This document shows, one piece after another, positions 24,522-33,852 of a stretch of DNA of 39,239 bases. The stretch is from assembly GCA_001899715.1 (NCBI GenBank), contig MKWI01000030.1, positions 1 through 39,239 on the forward strand, in the 5' to 3' direction. Made by a program: the position numbers and the translations under genes. Numbering within the stretch: the first letter of the stretch is position 1; each line of letters opens with the position of its first letter. Source of the DNA: Sphingobium sp. 66-54. GTDB taxonomy: Bacteria > Pseudomonadota > Alphaproteobacteria > Sphingomonadales > Sphingomonadaceae. The notes under the pieces are model-generated. The model saw nothing but the letters and a program-made list of their open reading frames with translations, was not told the DNA's origin and did no database searches.

Positions 24522-25370
24522 ATGAAGCTTTGCCGTTTCACCCACGACGGAATTACGCACTTAGGCAAGGTGACGGGCGATCAGGTGATCGATCTTTCGA
24601 CCGCCCTGAACGGCGAAACCTCCATGCGGGCGCTGATCGCACAACTGGACGATCTGCGAGAAGCGCTGGAAGCCGTCGCCGAACCTGCATTTCCCTTAAG
24701 CTCTGTGACGCTGGAAGCGCCGATCAACGATCCTCAGAAATTCCTGGCGATCGGCATGAACTATCAGGCCCATGCCGATGAAGCCGCTGCGGCCGGCATT
24801 CCCGTGCCCACCAGCCAGTTGTGGTTCAATAAGCAGGTGAGCTGCATCACAGGTCCCTATGACGCGGTGAATCTTCCGAAGGTTTCCGACAAGCTGGATT
24901 ATGAAGCCGAGCTGGCATTTGTGATCGGCAAACGCTGTCGTCACGTGGCGGAAGCCGATGCCCTCTCCGTCGTCGCCGGTTATTTCGTGTGCAACGACGT
25001 CAGCGTGCGGGACTGGCAGCAGCGCTCACCGACATACACGCTGGGTAAAAGCTTCGATACGCATGGTCCGCTGGGACCATGGATCACGACAAGCGATGAA
25101 ATCGCCGACCCCCACGCAATGACCTTGCATCTCGCCGTGAATGGTGAGGAGAAGCAGCGCAGTTCCACGGGCGATATGATTTACAACATCAACAAGCAGA
25201 TAGCGTATCTGTCGACAGTGATGACCCTTGAACCGGGGGACATCATCGCCACCGGAACGCCGTCCGGCGTCGGTATCGCCCATAACAGCTTCCTCAAGAT
25301 CGGCGATGTCGTCCGGGTCGAGGTCGATGGCCTTGGATATATTGAAAATCGGATCGCTGCCGAACGATGA
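24522..25370 (+). CDS. Fumarylacetoacetate hydrolase (FAH) family enzyme
   Basis: This 282-residue FAH-fold enzyme shows the family metal ligands E128 and E130 (DYEAELAFVIG) and D159 (CNDVSVRD), plus FLAIGMNYQAHADE and the terminal TGTPSGVGI motif. Members hydrolyse acylpyruvates, hydrate oxo-dienoates or decarboxylate ring-cleavage products. It comes after the hydroxylase, VOC dioxygenase and Rieske oxygenase, so it probably hydrolyses the ring-fission product of this operon. The 48-bp gap before it contains a weak ribosome-binding site. Its stop overlaps the next start by 4 nt. Confidence 0.9.
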   Translation: MKLCRFTHDGITHLGKVTGDQVIDLSTALNGETSMRALIAQLDDLREALEAVAEPAFPLSSVTLEAPINDPQKFLAIGMNYQAHADEAAAAGIPVPTSQLWFNKQVSCITGPYDAVNLPKVSDKLDYEAELAFVIGKRCRHVAEADALSVVAGYFVCNDVSVRDWQQRSPTYTLGKSFDTHGPLGPWITTSDEIADPHAMTLHLAVNGEEKQRSSTGDMIYNINKQIAYLSTVMTLEPGDIIATGTPSGVGIAHNSFLKIGDVVRVEVDGLGYIENRIAAER

Positions 25371-26320
25371 GCCAGTTTCGTCACGGCACGGTCGACGTCA
25401 ACCGTATCCGCCTTCACTATGTGGAAGCGGGTGCGGGACCGGTGATCGTCTTCTGTCATGGCTTTCCCGAATTCTGGTATAGTTGGCGTCACCAGCTTCG
25501 CTTTTTCGCCGATAACGGGTTTCACGCAATAGCTCTCGACATGCGCGGACATGGCGAGTCCGACGTCCCGGACGACATCGCCGACTATGATGTCCTCCAC
25601 ACGGTAGGCGACGTGATCGGCCTCCTCGACAGCCTTCAAATTGAGCACGCGGTTATCGTGGGACATGATGCGGGAACGACTACGGCCTACCATGCCGCAC
25701 TCATGCGGCCGGACAGGATCGTCGGCGTCGCCGGCTTATCCGTGCCTTTCATGCCGCGCGGCCATCTGAGCATGATCGAGGCGCTGGAGAATGAGGTCCC
25801 GCCAGAATTCTACATGCTTTACTTCCAGGCGCCCGGCGTGGCTGAAGCGGACCTGGAGAAAAATCCACGGCATTCCCTGCGCCGCCTATTCTATGCCAAT
25901 TCTGGCATGAACCCCGGCTCACCCATCATGATGATGGCGACCAAAGAACGGGGCCTGATCGACACCCTGCCCACCGCTCCAGAAAGCCTCGATTTCCTGG
26001 GGGAGGACGAAATGGACCTTTACGAGGCCGCCTTTACGCGAACCGGTTTTAGCGGCGGCCTGAATGGCTACCGCGTTTTCCACAGGAATTGGGAATTGAC
26101 CTCACCGTGGAACGGCATGGCACTGCCCATTCCCAATCTCTTCATTGGCGGCTCCGTGGACACCGTTTTACAGTTCCCTGGTTTTCGGGACGCTGCCGAG
26201 GCGATGGAAGAGTTTCATATTCTTGAGGACGCAGGCCACTGGATACAATCCGAGCGCACCCCCGACGTCAACGACATCCTGCTACGCTTCTGCGTGAGAG
26301 TCGGTAATCGGCCAGCCTGA
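25367..26320 (+). CDS. Alpha/beta hydrolase, epoxide-hydrolase-like
   Basis: This 317-residue alpha/beta-fold hydrolase has the soluble epoxide hydrolase pattern: oxyanion motif HGFPEFWYSWRHQ (31-43), nucleophile aspartate D101 in VGHDAG, and the catalytic histidine in EDAGHWIQSE near residue 295. An aspartate rather than serine nucleophile favours epoxide or haloalkane hydrolysis over ester cleavage. It is the last gene of the operon and overlaps the FAH gene (ATGA). The job may be to open an epoxide formed by an oxygenase, or to detoxify a side product; neither can be decided from sequence. Confidence 0.85.
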   Translation: MSQFRHGTVDVNRIRLHYVEAGAGPVIVFCHGFPEFWYSWRHQLRFFADNGFHAIALDMRGHGESDVPDDIADYDVLHTVGDVIGLLDSLQIEHAVIVGHDAGTTTAYHAALMRPDRIVGVAGLSVPFMPRGHLSMIEALENEVPPEFYMLYFQAPGVAEADLEKNPRHSLRRLFYANSGMNPGSPIMMMATKERGLIDTLPTAPESLDFLGEDEMDLYEAAFTRTGFSGGLNGYRVFHRNWELTSPWNGMALPIPNLFIGGSVDTVLQFPGFRDAAEAMEEFHILEDAGHWIQSERTPDVNDILLRFCVRVGNRPA

Positions 26321-26506
26321 TCTCGACCGAAGCATTCCGAAATGGCCGGAAGCATTGTTGCGATAAGGTCGTTACTGACAGCATGACTTCTGTCATTTGC
26401 GGCTTGGGCCATCGCAAGGTCCTCGAAGCAATAAACCAATGCCGCGATCACCTCAATTTATGCATAATGCTTCGCCGTTTTCTAAATATTATAGAATTTT
26501 CGATGA

Positions 26507-27436
26507 TTATCGGCAATCATCATAAGGTCTACCTTTGCAATTTTCGAAGACCTTTTTGAGAGAGTCCGGCTTTTTTCCGGTAATCATTTCGACATGGTCG
26601 GATAAAATTGCATAGAACTGTTTGGCAAAACCAACATCCTGCATGACCATTTCTTCGCTACACCATTTCTGGGCAAATTCATGCGTCGGCATATCTGCCG
26701 TGAATGTGCGTGGCACCCCCATGGCGTCAAATTGCTGGAAGCGCTCTTCAACCGAGACTGGAACATAGACGATCGGCGCGCCAAAACTTTCCGACGCGAT
26801 AGCCGCGATTTCACGATAGCCGATGAGATCGGGACCTGTGATCTCATAGATAGCACCATCATGCCATTCCGGATTCAGCAGGCATTTGACCGCGCACAAG
26901 GCAATGTCGCGCTTTGAGACGGGAGAAAAGCGTCCCTCGCCGGCTGCCTGGTACCATTTGCCGGATTCAATCACAGCCGGTGCGGCAATAGTTGGAAAGA
27001 CTTCTGCAAAGGTCTGATTACGCAAAATCGTATAGCCTAATCCACTCGCCTGAAGATCGCGCTCGGTAATGATATGATCGGAAACTGAGGGCACCGGATT
27101 TTTTGGGTGGATGCCGCCGCATGACGTATAGACGATATGGCGAATACCTGCGATTTTCGCGGCCTCAATGGCATTGCGGTGCTCGGGCACACGCTTAGCA
27201 ACGTCAAGGCTGCTGATAAGCATCAACACGTCGCCACCCTGATAGGCCGCGACTAAAGTGTCGCGATCTCGATAGTCGCCTTGCAACACGCGGACGTCGC
27301 TCGGCAAATCTGCCGCGATCTTCTCGGGCGTGCGTGTGACGAGCGTGACATGCGCTGGATTTACATGATCCAGAAGCAGACTCGTTATCCGGCGCCCGAG
27401 GTCGCCAGATGCGCCGCTAACCACGATCTTCGTCAT
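26507..27436 (-). CDS. NmrA-like NAD(P)-binding SDR, AT-richer insert
   Basis: This 309-residue atypical short-chain dehydrogenase is of the NmrA/quinone-reductase-like group. The dinucleotide-binding motif is VSGASGDLGRRI (7-18), followed by VLQGDYRDRDTL, HIVYTSCGG and the ILRNQTFAEVFP segment seen in SDRa proteins. These act as NAD(P)H-binding redox sensors or quinone or imine reductases. Its DNA is visibly richer in A/T than both flanking operons, and it is isolated: convergent with the epoxide hydrolase gene and separated from the GST gene by 150 bp. It looks like a separately acquired gene at the boundary between the two catabolic blocks. No role in either pathway is evident. Confidence 0.8.
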   Translation of the reverse strand: MTKIVVSGASGDLGRRITSLLLDHVNPAHVTLVTRTPEKIAADLPSDVRVLQGDYRDRDTLVAAYQGGDVLMLISSLDVAKRVPEHRNAIEAAKIAGIRHIVYTSCGGIHPKNPVPSVSDHIITERDLQASGLGYTILRNQTFAEVFPTIAAPAVIESGKWYQAAGEGRFSPVSKRDIALCAVKCLLNPEWHDGAIYEITGPDLIGYREIAAIASESFGAPIVYVPVSVEERFQQFDAMGVPRTFTADMPTHEFAQKWCSEEMVMQDVGFAKQFYAILSDHVEMITGKKPDSLKKVFENCKGRPYDDCR

Positions 27437-27586
27437 TGCTTCTCTCCATCAAGGTGGGCGCGTTGCGTATCCATCTAAAGCAAGGTTTATGGCTTCGGCC
27501 CGTTCCCAGCCCGTGGATCGACGGCGTATGCTGCGAGATCAGCGTCCCGATCTCGCTCCAGACGGGCCGGCCGGACCAAAGTCCGC

Positions 27587-28198
27587 TCAGGCAAGGCCCT
27601 CAGCGACCAGCGCGTCGTGAACGGCGGAACGAGCCGCGATGCGACCTCGGTAAGCATCAAGATTGGGCCACTTTCCCGTTCCGAAGCCGAACATCCACGC
27701 CCACGAGGATATCGTAAACAAATAGGCATCCGCCACGGAGAAAGCCGTTCCGACCAGCCAGTCGCGGTCAGCCAGATAGCGCTCGATCATGTCGAATTTA
27801 GCGGCAATCTGGTTCAGGAGAATCGGTTTGAAGTCGTCCGGCGTGTCCGGCCGCATGAGGGGGCTAAAGCTCTTGTGCAATTCGGTGCCGACATAGTTGA
27901 GCCAGGCGAGAACCTCATATCGCTCGACGGTGGCGACCGGCGGAAGCAGACCGGCTTCCGGATGGGTGTCGGCGAGATATTGGAGGATCGAGGGCCCCTC
28001 GGTCAGCAATGTGCCCTCGGGAAGCCGCAAGGCAGGCACCTGTCCCTTGGGGTTGATCGACAAGAAATCATCGCCCGTCGCAGTCTTCTTGGTGGCCAGA
28101 TCGACCTCGACTAGGTCGAATTTCTCCCCGACTTCCCGCAATATGATGTGGGATGCCAGAGAACAGGCTCCGGGCCGGATATACAGCGTCATGACCAT
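27587..28198 (-). CDS. bphK: BphK-like beta-class glutathione S-transferase
   Basis: The start is ATG 28198, which has GGAGAGG eight bases upstream and gives 203 residues, the length I recall for BphK. The N-terminal thioredoxin-like domain begins MVMTLYIRPGACSLASHI, carrying the beta-class catalytic cysteine in PGACSL as BphK does, followed by the cis-proline motif GQVPALRL and TEGPSILQYLAD. The C-terminal helical domain includes LVGTAFSVADAYLF. BphK enzymes lie inside biphenyl operons and can dehalogenate chlorinated ring-cleavage products with glutathione. Here it is the last gene of the meta-pathway operon, 1 bp after the flavoprotein stop. Activity toward halogenated intermediates is an inference. 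Confidence 0.85.
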   Translation of the reverse strand: MVMTLYIRPGACSLASHIILREVGEKFDLVEVDLATKKTATGDDFLSINPKGQVPALRLPEGTLLTEGPSILQYLADTHPEAGLLPPVATVERYEVLAWLNYVGTELHKSFSPLMRPDTPDDFKPILLNQIAAKFDMIERYLADRDWLVGTAFSVADAYLFTISSWAWMFGFGTGKWPNLDAYRGRIAARSAVHDALVAEGLA

Positions 28199-28199
28199 T

Positions 28200-29201
28200 T
28201 CAGTCACCTCTCCAGTAGGTTGATATTTCAGCGCGCCAGAGACGCGAATTCATCTTCAGCGACTGATCCGATCGGAATGATGTGGCATATTCGGCGGCCA
28301 GTTCGTCCGCGATCTCCGCCACCGTCTGGACCTGCCGCGTTGCGCCAACGCCGTGTCCCGCTCCCCAGATCGTTTTCCAGGCCTTGCTGTCGCCATGGAG
28401 ATTCGAAAAGTCGATTTTCTTGTCCGTTGCGAGCGCATCGGGCGTAAAGCCGGCAGCTTCCAGACTCTCCCGCATCCAGTTTGCCGGCACACCACTCACG
28501 GCGGCCGTGGTGACGATGTCTGTCAGGCCACACCGCAGCAACATGGCGCGGTTTTCATCGCTGACGAGGCTTTCGCGGGCGGCGATGAAGCGGGTTCCCA
28601 GATACGCGAAGTCTGCGCCTAGCACTTCGGCCGCCCGAATAGCGCGACCCGTCGCTATACCGCCCCCCAAAATCAGGGGGCCATCCCAGAAGCTACGCAC
28701 TTCCTCGACGAAGGCAAAGGGGTTGAAACGCCCGGTATGTCCACCCGCACCATGCGCCACGAGGATCAGACCGTCGGCGCCCGCATCGATCGCCTTCTTC
28801 GCCTGGTTGGGATCAATCGTGTCCGCAAAGACCGCACCACCGTACCCATGCACCGCATCGAGGACGCGCCTTGGACTGCCCAGAGCGGTTACCACGATGC
28901 GCGGCCGGTAACGGCAGATAAGGTCAAGTTCTGCGTCGAAGCGATCATAGCTCTTGTGCACGATCATGTTGACCGCCCACAGGTCCGCTCGCTCGACTTC
29001 GCCCAGCTCGGTCGAGATGCGCGCGAACCAGGCATCGAGATCAGGAATCGTGCGCGCGTTCGGCGCGGGAATGGCGCCCAGCAGGCCCGCCTTCCCTGCG
29101 GATATGACAAGATCCGGCCCACTGATCAGGAACATCGGCGCGACGATGGCCGGGATGCGCAGCTGCGTGCGAAGCGTATCCACGATCGCGCGATCAGCCA
29201 C
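28200..29201 (-). CDS. Nitronate monooxygenase-like FMN oxidoreductase
   Basis: This 333-residue TIM-barrel flavoprotein is of the nitronate monooxygenase / 2-nitropropane dioxygenase family. GTG 29201 is chosen because GGAGAGG lies just upstream and the product begins [27 protein letters not shown], the normal start. FMN-site features are [10 protein letters not shown] near residue 170, [11 protein letters not shown] near 205-215 and [11 protein letters not shown]. It overlaps the aldolase gene by 8 nt, so it is translationally coupled to the meta pathway. This family is not a standard part of bph or dmp operons. It may act as a quinone or enoyl reductase, or detoxify nitro compounds. Confidence 0.85.
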   Translation of the reverse strand: MADRAIVDTLRTQLRIPAIVAPMFLISGPDLVISAGKAGLLGAIPAPNARTIPDLDAWFARISTELGEVERADLWAVNMIVHKSYDRFDAELDLICRYRPRIVVTALGSPRRVLDAVHGYGGAVFADTIDPNQAKKAIDAGADGLILVAHGAGGHTGRFNPFAFVEEVRSFWDGPLILGGGIATGRAIRAAEVLGADFAYLGTRFIAARESLVSDENRAMLLRCGLTDIVTTAAVSGVPANWMRESLEAAGFTPDALATDKKIDFSNLHGDSKAWKTIWGAGHGVGATRQVQTVAEIADELAAEYATSFRSDQSLKMNSRLWRAEISTYWRGD

Positions 29202-30240
29202 CGATCCTCTCCGCCTTCTGACGAGCCATATCGAGCGCGACATCGACGATCATATCTTCCTGCCCGCCAACCATGCGGCGTCGGCCCAACTCGACCAGTA
29301 TCTCGCGGGTGTCGACGCCGTAATCCTGGCTCGCCTTTTCGGCATGGCGCAGGAAACTCGAATAGACGCCCGCATAGCCGAGGCTGAGCGTTTCCCTATC
29401 GACCCGCACCGGGCGGTCCTGCAACGGCCGGACAAGATCCTCCGCGGCGTCCATCAGCTTGTAGAGGTCGCAGCCATGCTTCCACCCTTTGCGCTCCGCG
29501 GCGGCGATGAACACTTCCAGGGGCGCATTTCCGGCCCCCGCCCCCATGCCGGCAAGGCTGGCATCAATGCGGATGGCCCCTGCCATGACACCGACAATTG
29601 AATTCGCAACGCCAAGCGACAGATTATGATGGGCATGAATGCCGCGCTGCGTCTCTGGTTTCAGGACGCGATCATAGGCCTCGCAACGTGCGCGGTAGGC
29701 ATCCATGTCCATCGCGCCGCCGCTATCGGTGACATAGACGCAGCCTGCACCGTAACTTTCCATCAGCTTGGCCTGCGCCGCCAGCGCGTCCGGCTCGATC
29801 ATGTGGCTCATCATCAGAAAGCCGCATGTGTCCATGCCGAGGTCGCGCGCCGCAGCAATATGCTGTTTCGAGATGTCGGCCTCGGTGCAATGGGTCGCGA
29901 TCCTGACGGAGCGCACGCCCAGAAGGTGCGCCTGCTTCAGTTCCTCGATCGTGCCGATGCCCGGGATCAGCAAGGTGGTGAGGACCGAATGCTGGATCAC
30001 ATCGGCCACGGCCTCGATCCACTCCCAGTCGGTATGGGCACCGAATCCATAATTGAAGGATGAGCCGTTGAGGCCATCGCCATGGGCCACTTCGATCGCG
30101 TCGACCTTCGCCTCGTCAAGCGCCCGTGCGATCTTCTGCACATGTTGAATGCCATATTGGTGGCGAATGGCATGCATGCCATCGCGCAGCGTCACATCCT
30201 GAATATAGAGCTTGGTTTCTGTCGGGTCGAACAGCATCAC
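29194..30240 (-). CDS. mhpE: 4-hydroxy-2-oxovalerate aldolase (meta pathway)
   Basis: This 348-residue metal-dependent aldolase splits 4-hydroxy-2-oxovalerate into pyruvate and acetaldehyde. The HMGL-like barrel begins [16 protein letters not shown], with D20 a metal ligand and R19 and H23 catalytic in this family; the other metal ligands are H202 and H204 ([10 protein letters not shown]). The C-terminal helical domain that docks to acetaldehyde dehydrogenase is present ([21 protein letters not shown] onwards). It overlaps the dehydrogenase gene by 4 nt, as expected for partners that channel acetaldehyde. The length equals that of the DmpG/BphI/MhpE family. Confidence 0.95.
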   Translation of the reverse strand: MMLFDPTETKLYIQDVTLRDGMHAIRHQYGIQHVQKIARALDEAKVDAIEVAHGDGLNGSSFNYGFGAHTDWEWIEAVADVIQHSVLTTLLIPGIGTIEELKQAHLLGVRSVRIATHCTEADISKQHIAAARDLGMDTCGFLMMSHMIEPDALAAQAKLMESYGAGCVYVTDSGGAMDMDAYRARCEAYDRVLKPETQRGIHAHHNLSLGVANSIVGVMAGAIRIDASLAGMGAGAGNAPLEVFIAAAERKGWKHGCDLYKLMDAAEDLVRPLQDRPVRVDRETLSLGYAGVYSSFLRHAEKASQDYGVDTREILVELGRRRMVGGQEDMIVDVALDMARQKAERIGG

Positions 30241-31178
30241 GCGGCCTCCCTCTGCAGACGACGGGTCGCGATCTTCTCGGCGATGCGCAGGGCCGCAGAG
30301 GTCATGATATCGAGATTGCCGGCATAGGCGGGCAAATAATGGGCCGCGCCTTCGACTTCGAGAAACACGCTGGTCTTGACCCCTTCGAAACTGCCAAGGC
30401 CGGGGATGCGCGCGGGGTTGTTCGAGCCGAAGCGCTCGAACTGCACTTTCTGCTTGAGGCGATATCCCGGCACATACGCATTCACCCTGGCAACCATCGC
30501 CTCGATGGCGACCTCAATCTCGCTCTCTTCAGCGCCCGACGACAGCGTGAACACGGTGTCCCGCATCAGCATTGGCGGTTCCGCGGGATTGAGGATGATG
30601 ATCGCTTTGCCCTTGGCGGCGCCGCCGACCTCCTCAATGCCTTTCGATGTCGTCTCGGTAAATTCGTCGATGTTCGCGCGCGTGCCGGGGCCGGCCGATT
30701 TTGAGGCGATGGACGCGACAATCTCCGCATAATGCACCGTTGCAACCGACGATACAGCCGCGACAATCGGAATTGTGGCCTGCCCGCCGCACGTCACCAT
30801 GTTGACATTGGGCGCGTCGAGATGGGCGTCGCCATTGACGACGGGAATGACATAGGGGCCGATGGCCGCCGGGGTGAGATCGATCATCACCTTGCCCGCC
30901 CCGGTCACGATCGAACTGTGGCGCTTGTGCGCGCCGGCCGATGTCGCGTCAAAGACGATGCCGATTTCTTCCCACAGGGGGAGTTTCTGGAGCCCCTCGA
31001 TCCCCTCATGCGTGGTCGCGATGCCAAGGCGCCGGGCGCGCTCCAGTCCGTCCGAAGCAGGGTCGATCCCGACGAGCGCGCCCATTTCGAGCGCTTTCGA
31101 GTAGCGCATGATCTTCATCATCAGGTCGGTGCCGATGTTGCCCGATCCGATGATCGCCACCTTGATTTTCGCCATCAT
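30237..31178 (-). CDS. mhpF: Acetaldehyde dehydrogenase, CoA-acylating (meta pathway)
   Basis: This 313-residue enzyme oxidises acetaldehyde to acetyl-CoA with NAD+. It shows the nucleotide-binding [12 protein letters not shown] (9-20), [12 protein letters not shown] (77-88) and the catalytic cysteine C130 in [14 protein letters not shown]. Length and motifs match DmpF/BphJ/MhpF. It is encoded directly before the aldolase with a 4-nt overlap and after the hydratase with another, the canonical order hydratase-dehydrogenase-aldolase. A second methionine codon follows the first, so the start may be one codon later. Confidence 0.96.
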   Translation of the reverse strand: MMAKIKVAIIGSGNIGTDLMMKIMRYSKALEMGALVGIDPASDGLERARRLGIATTHEGIEGLQKLPLWEEIGIVFDATSAGAHKRHSSIVTGAGKVMIDLTPAAIGPYVIPVVNGDAHLDAPNVNMVTCGGQATIPIVAAVSSVATVHYAEIVASIASKSAGPGTRANIDEFTETTSKGIEEVGGAAKGKAIIILNPAEPPMLMRDTVFTLSSGAEESEIEVAIEAMVARVNAYVPGYRLKQKVQFERFGSNNPARIPGLGSFEGVKTSVFLEVEGAAHYLPAYAGNLDIMTSAALRIAEKIATRRLQREAA

Positions 31179-31957
31179 CCTTCCCCTTCGAAAGTGAAGG
31201 AAACAGCGCCAAGGCCGCCAATCCTGGCCGTGATGGAATCACCGACCGCTAGCGCAACCATCGGCCCAAGCGCGCCGGTCAGCACCACGTCGCCCGCTCG
31301 CAGCGGATCGCCATTCGCGGCCAATGTCCGGGCGAGCCATGCGGCCGCGTTGAGCGGATGGCCGAGACATGCCGCGCCCGCTCCGAGCGAGGCAATCTCG
31401 CCGTTGCGCTCAAGCACCATTCCGCATGTGTAGAGATCCAGCCCCTTGAGCAAATGGCGTTCGCGACCGAGAACGTAGAAGGCGGACGAACCATTGTCGG
31501 CTACGGTATCGGCAAAGGTAATTTGCCAGTCCGCGATACGGCTATCGACAATCTCGATCGCCGCGACGACATGGTCGATGGCCGCCGCGACATCGTCCAC
31601 GCCCACGTCACGGTTGAGATCTTTTGCAAGAACAATTGCAACCTCGGCTTCAGCCTTGGGCTGAAGCACATCGGACGCACGGAGCACGCCGCCGTCGCTG
31701 ATAGCCATATCGTTGAACAGCACACCGAAGTCAGGCTGATCGACGCCGAGCTGGGTCTGCACAGCCTTGGCAGTCAAGCCCACTTTTCGGCCCGCGATGC
31801 GCCTTCCAGAATCTTGCCAGAAGCGGGTGTTGATCGCCTGGACTGCATAGGCCCCGGCAGCGTCGCCGGGGTCAAGGCCGTCACGTAACGGCGCAACGGC
31901 CGGCCCCGCATAAGCGGCGCGCAACCGCGCGGCGAGTGTCTCATGATCGTGCGTCAT
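31175..31957 (-). CDS. mhpD: 2-hydroxypenta-2,4-dienoate hydratase
   Basis: This 260-residue member of the hydratase/decarboxylase family adds water to 2-hydroxypenta-2,4-dienoate to give 4-hydroxy-2-oxovalerate. Characteristic segments are [26 protein letters not shown] (about 53-78), [12 protein letters not shown] with the metal-binding glutamates, and [12 protein letters not shown] near the C-terminus. ATG 31957 is chosen because it shares one base with the extradiol dioxygenase stop (TAATG) and has GGAG upstream; the longer frame lies inside the dioxygenase gene. It feeds the aldolase/dehydrogenase pair that follows. Confidence 0.94.
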   Translation of the reverse strand: MTHDHETLAARLRAAYAGPAVAPLRDGLDPGDAAGAYAVQAINTRFWQDSGRRIAGRKVGLTAKAVQTQLGVDQPDFGVLFNDMAISDGGVLRASDVLQPKAEAEVAIVLAKDLNRDVGVDDVAAAIDHVVAAIEIVDSRIADWQITFADTVADNGSSAFYVLGRERHLLKGLDLYTCGMVLERNGEIASLGAGAACLGHPLNAAAWLARTLAANGDPLRAGDVVLTGALGPMVALAVGDSITARIGGLGAVSFTFEGEG

Positions 31958-32865
31958 TATGCTCCTTCCGCCTTCGCCGGGCGCGGTGGGCGCTGATAGC
32001 GGTGGCCCCAGGCCGAATTTGTGTGATGGGTGACGACGTGCCATGTCTCATCGTCCACTTCGAGCCCGCCCCAGCCATATTCGAGGTCGAACCCGGACGG
32101 CGTGAGCGGATAGAAGGACAGCATCTCATCGTTCGAGTGACGCCCTAGCGTGAACGTCAGGTGCGTGCCTTGCCCCTCGCAGCGAGCCATGGCGCGGCCG
32201 ACATCGTCGATCGACTTTACCTCTACCATCAGGTGAACGATCTTCTTGGGGATCGGCACGGGCGCCAGCGCCAACGAATGGTGCCGTCCATTGCAGCGCA
32301 TGAAGCTGAGTTCCAGCGGGCGCCCCGGCACGACTTCCGTGAGGATGTGATCCGAAAGACGAAAGCCGAGCAAGTCGACAAAGAACGCCATCATCGACGC
32401 CTTGTCGCGACAGCTCAACACGATATGGCCAAGACCTTGCGCGCCCGTGTTGAATGCGACGCCGAGCGGACTCACGAAAGGATCGTTCGTCCTTTGCAAA
32501 GGGCCATAAAAGGCTTCATGCCGGTTGCCCTCGGGGTCGGCAAATCGGATGAGACCCGCGACCCGACGGTCCGTGCAAGCTTCGGCATCCCCTTCTTCCA
32601 CAGGATGGCCAGCATCGCTCAAACGGGCAGTCAGCCTCGCGAGCTCATCTGCATCCCGCACTTCCCATCCCGCATAAGCGAGATCGTCGGCAGGGCCTTC
32701 ATGGAGCCGGACCCGCGTTGCATATCTGTCCATGCGCAGGTCGACCGAACCATCTTCGCGCGGACACCATTGCAGGCCCAGCATATCGCTCGCAAAGTTT
32801 TTCCAGCTTGCGAGATCCGATACCTCAAGGCCCAAATAGCCCAGCGCGGCGATTTCACTCTTCAT
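31957..32865 (-). CDS. bphC: BphC-type extradiol dioxygenase
   Basis: This 302-residue two-domain type I extradiol dioxygenase has iron ligands H147 (LGHIVLSC), H211 (IVHLMVEV) and E262 (GFDLEYGWGG), and active-site residues H196 (RHHSLAL) and Y252 (LSFYPLTPSGF), at spacings that match 2,3-dihydroxybiphenyl 1,2-dioxygenase (BphC). It cleaves the catechol made by the dihydrodiol dehydrogenase at 36457. Placement between ring-fission hydrolase and hydratase genes with 4-nt and 1-nt overlaps fits a meta pathway for a substituted ring. Biphenyl-, tetralin-, alkylbenzene- or phenylpropionate-derived catechols are all possible substrates. Confidence 0.92.
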   Translation of the reverse strand: MKSEIAALGYLGLEVSDLASWKNFASDMLGLQWCPREDGSVDLRMDRYATRVRLHEGPADDLAYAGWEVRDADELARLTARLSDAGHPVEEGDAEACTDRRVAGLIRFADPEGNRHEAFYGPLQRTNDPFVSPLGVAFNTGAQGLGHIVLSCRDKASMMAFFVDLLGFRLSDHILTEVVPGRPLELSFMRCNGRHHSLALAPVPIPKKIVHLMVEVKSIDDVGRAMARCEGQGTHLTFTLGRHSNDEMLSFYPLTPSGFDLEYGWGGLEVDDETWHVVTHHTNSAWGHRYQRPPRPAKAEGA

Positions 32866-33701
32866 GCCCGGGGCTGCCCCAGATGTCGGCGAGCCAGCGC
32901 TACAAAATCATCGAAGCGCTCGGCCTGCACCCAATGGCCGCAACGGCCAAACATGTGGAACTCCGCATTGGGCATCGCCCGGCCGAGCTTCAGGCCCATC
33001 TCGACGGGGATGACCTTGTCCTCGCGACCGTGCAAGATGAGCGTCGGATGTTCGATCGTGGCGACGAGCGCTTCGGGCATGCCGGACAGTGGCGTGTCGC
33101 CGTCCGGATTGGGCTTTGCGAGAAGCTTGCGCAAACCTTCCTGCGCACCCGGTATAAGGCTCGCCTGATAGCGATCTTCGACAAGCTCGTCCGTGATCAC
33201 CGCAGGATTATGAGGGAAATGTGCCATGGTCTCGCGCATTGCTTCACGGCTCGGCTCATAGTCCCAGCCAGCACGCAAGCCCGGCGTCATCATGAACTTG
33301 TCGCAGGGCGTCCCCATGAGCACCAGCCGATCGAACCGGTCTGGAAAGCGGGCTGCGGCGGCAAGGGCCAACGAGCCGCCAAAGCTGTTGCCCACGATGC
33401 AGACCCGGGGAAGATCCAATGCGTCCAGAAACGCGATCAGGTGCCTCACCCATAATTTCATGTCGTAATGAAGATCAGGCTTGCGTTCGGTGTAGCCGAA
33501 ACCCGGCAGATCCGGTGCGATCACGCGGAAGACGTCAGACAGCGCCGGGATAACCCGTTTCCAGTTCGTCCAGGCGGAAACGCCAGGGCCCGAACCATGC
33601 AGGAGCAGGATCGCCTGCCCTTCGCCATGGTCGTGATAATTGGTGTTGATATCGAAAGCGGAGATCATTCGCCCGCGTCCGACTGAGGGTTGGTCGCCCA
33701 T
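32862..33701 (-). CDS. Meta-cleavage product hydrolase (DmpD/XylF/TodF-like)
   Basis: This 279-residue alpha/beta hydrolase performs C-C bond hydrolysis of the ring-fission product, giving 2-hydroxypenta-2,4-dienoate and a carboxylic acid. The catalytic serine S106 lies in VGNSFGG, the aspartate in LILHGREDKVIP and the histidine in GRCGHWVQAE; the oxyanion segment is LLLHGSGPGVSAW (32-44). GNSFGG and MGTP resemble DmpD/XylF/TodF more than BphD of LB400. ATG 33701 has GGGAGAG upstream; longer frames would cross the promoter. It is the first gene of the seven-gene meta-pathway operon and lies about 50 bp from a TetR-type operator. Confidence 0.92.
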   Translation of the reverse strand: MGDQPSVGRGRMISAFDINTNYHDHGEGQAILLLHGSGPGVSAWTNWKRVIPALSDVFRVIAPDLPGFGYTERKPDLHYDMKLWVRHLIAFLDALDLPRVCIVGNSFGGSLALAAAARFPDRFDRLVLMGTPCDKFMMTPGLRAGWDYEPSREAMRETMAHFPHNPAVITDELVEDRYQASLIPGAQEGLRKLLAKPNPDGDTPLSGMPEALVATIEHPTLILHGREDKVIPVEMGLKLGRAMPNAEFHMFGRCGHWVQAERFDDFVALARRHLGQPRA

Positions 33702-33753
33702 TCGCACTCTCCCGATCTGCATTGCTGATGGCGCATCTCGCTTCACCATGTCA

Positions 33754-33767
33754 ATACGCTACAGTAT
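33754..33767. promoter_or_regulatory. TetR operator copy in the meta-operon/tetR promoter region
   Basis: ATACGCTACAGTAT is a dyad (one mismatch from ATACG-N4-CGTAT). With its flanks it reads AATACGC-N4-GTATGTTT (33753-33771), identical outside the N4 to the right arm of the palindrome at 34474-34508. It lies 53 bp before the hydrolase start and 86 bp before the tetR start. Confidence 0.62.
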
Positions 33768-33852
33768 GTTTAAGCGATTGGCCCGTCGTGCGCGCAGGCG
33801 CATTCCTTATGCCGTGGCTTGTCCCTTTGGCGCGATGACGTAAGAAGTGAGC

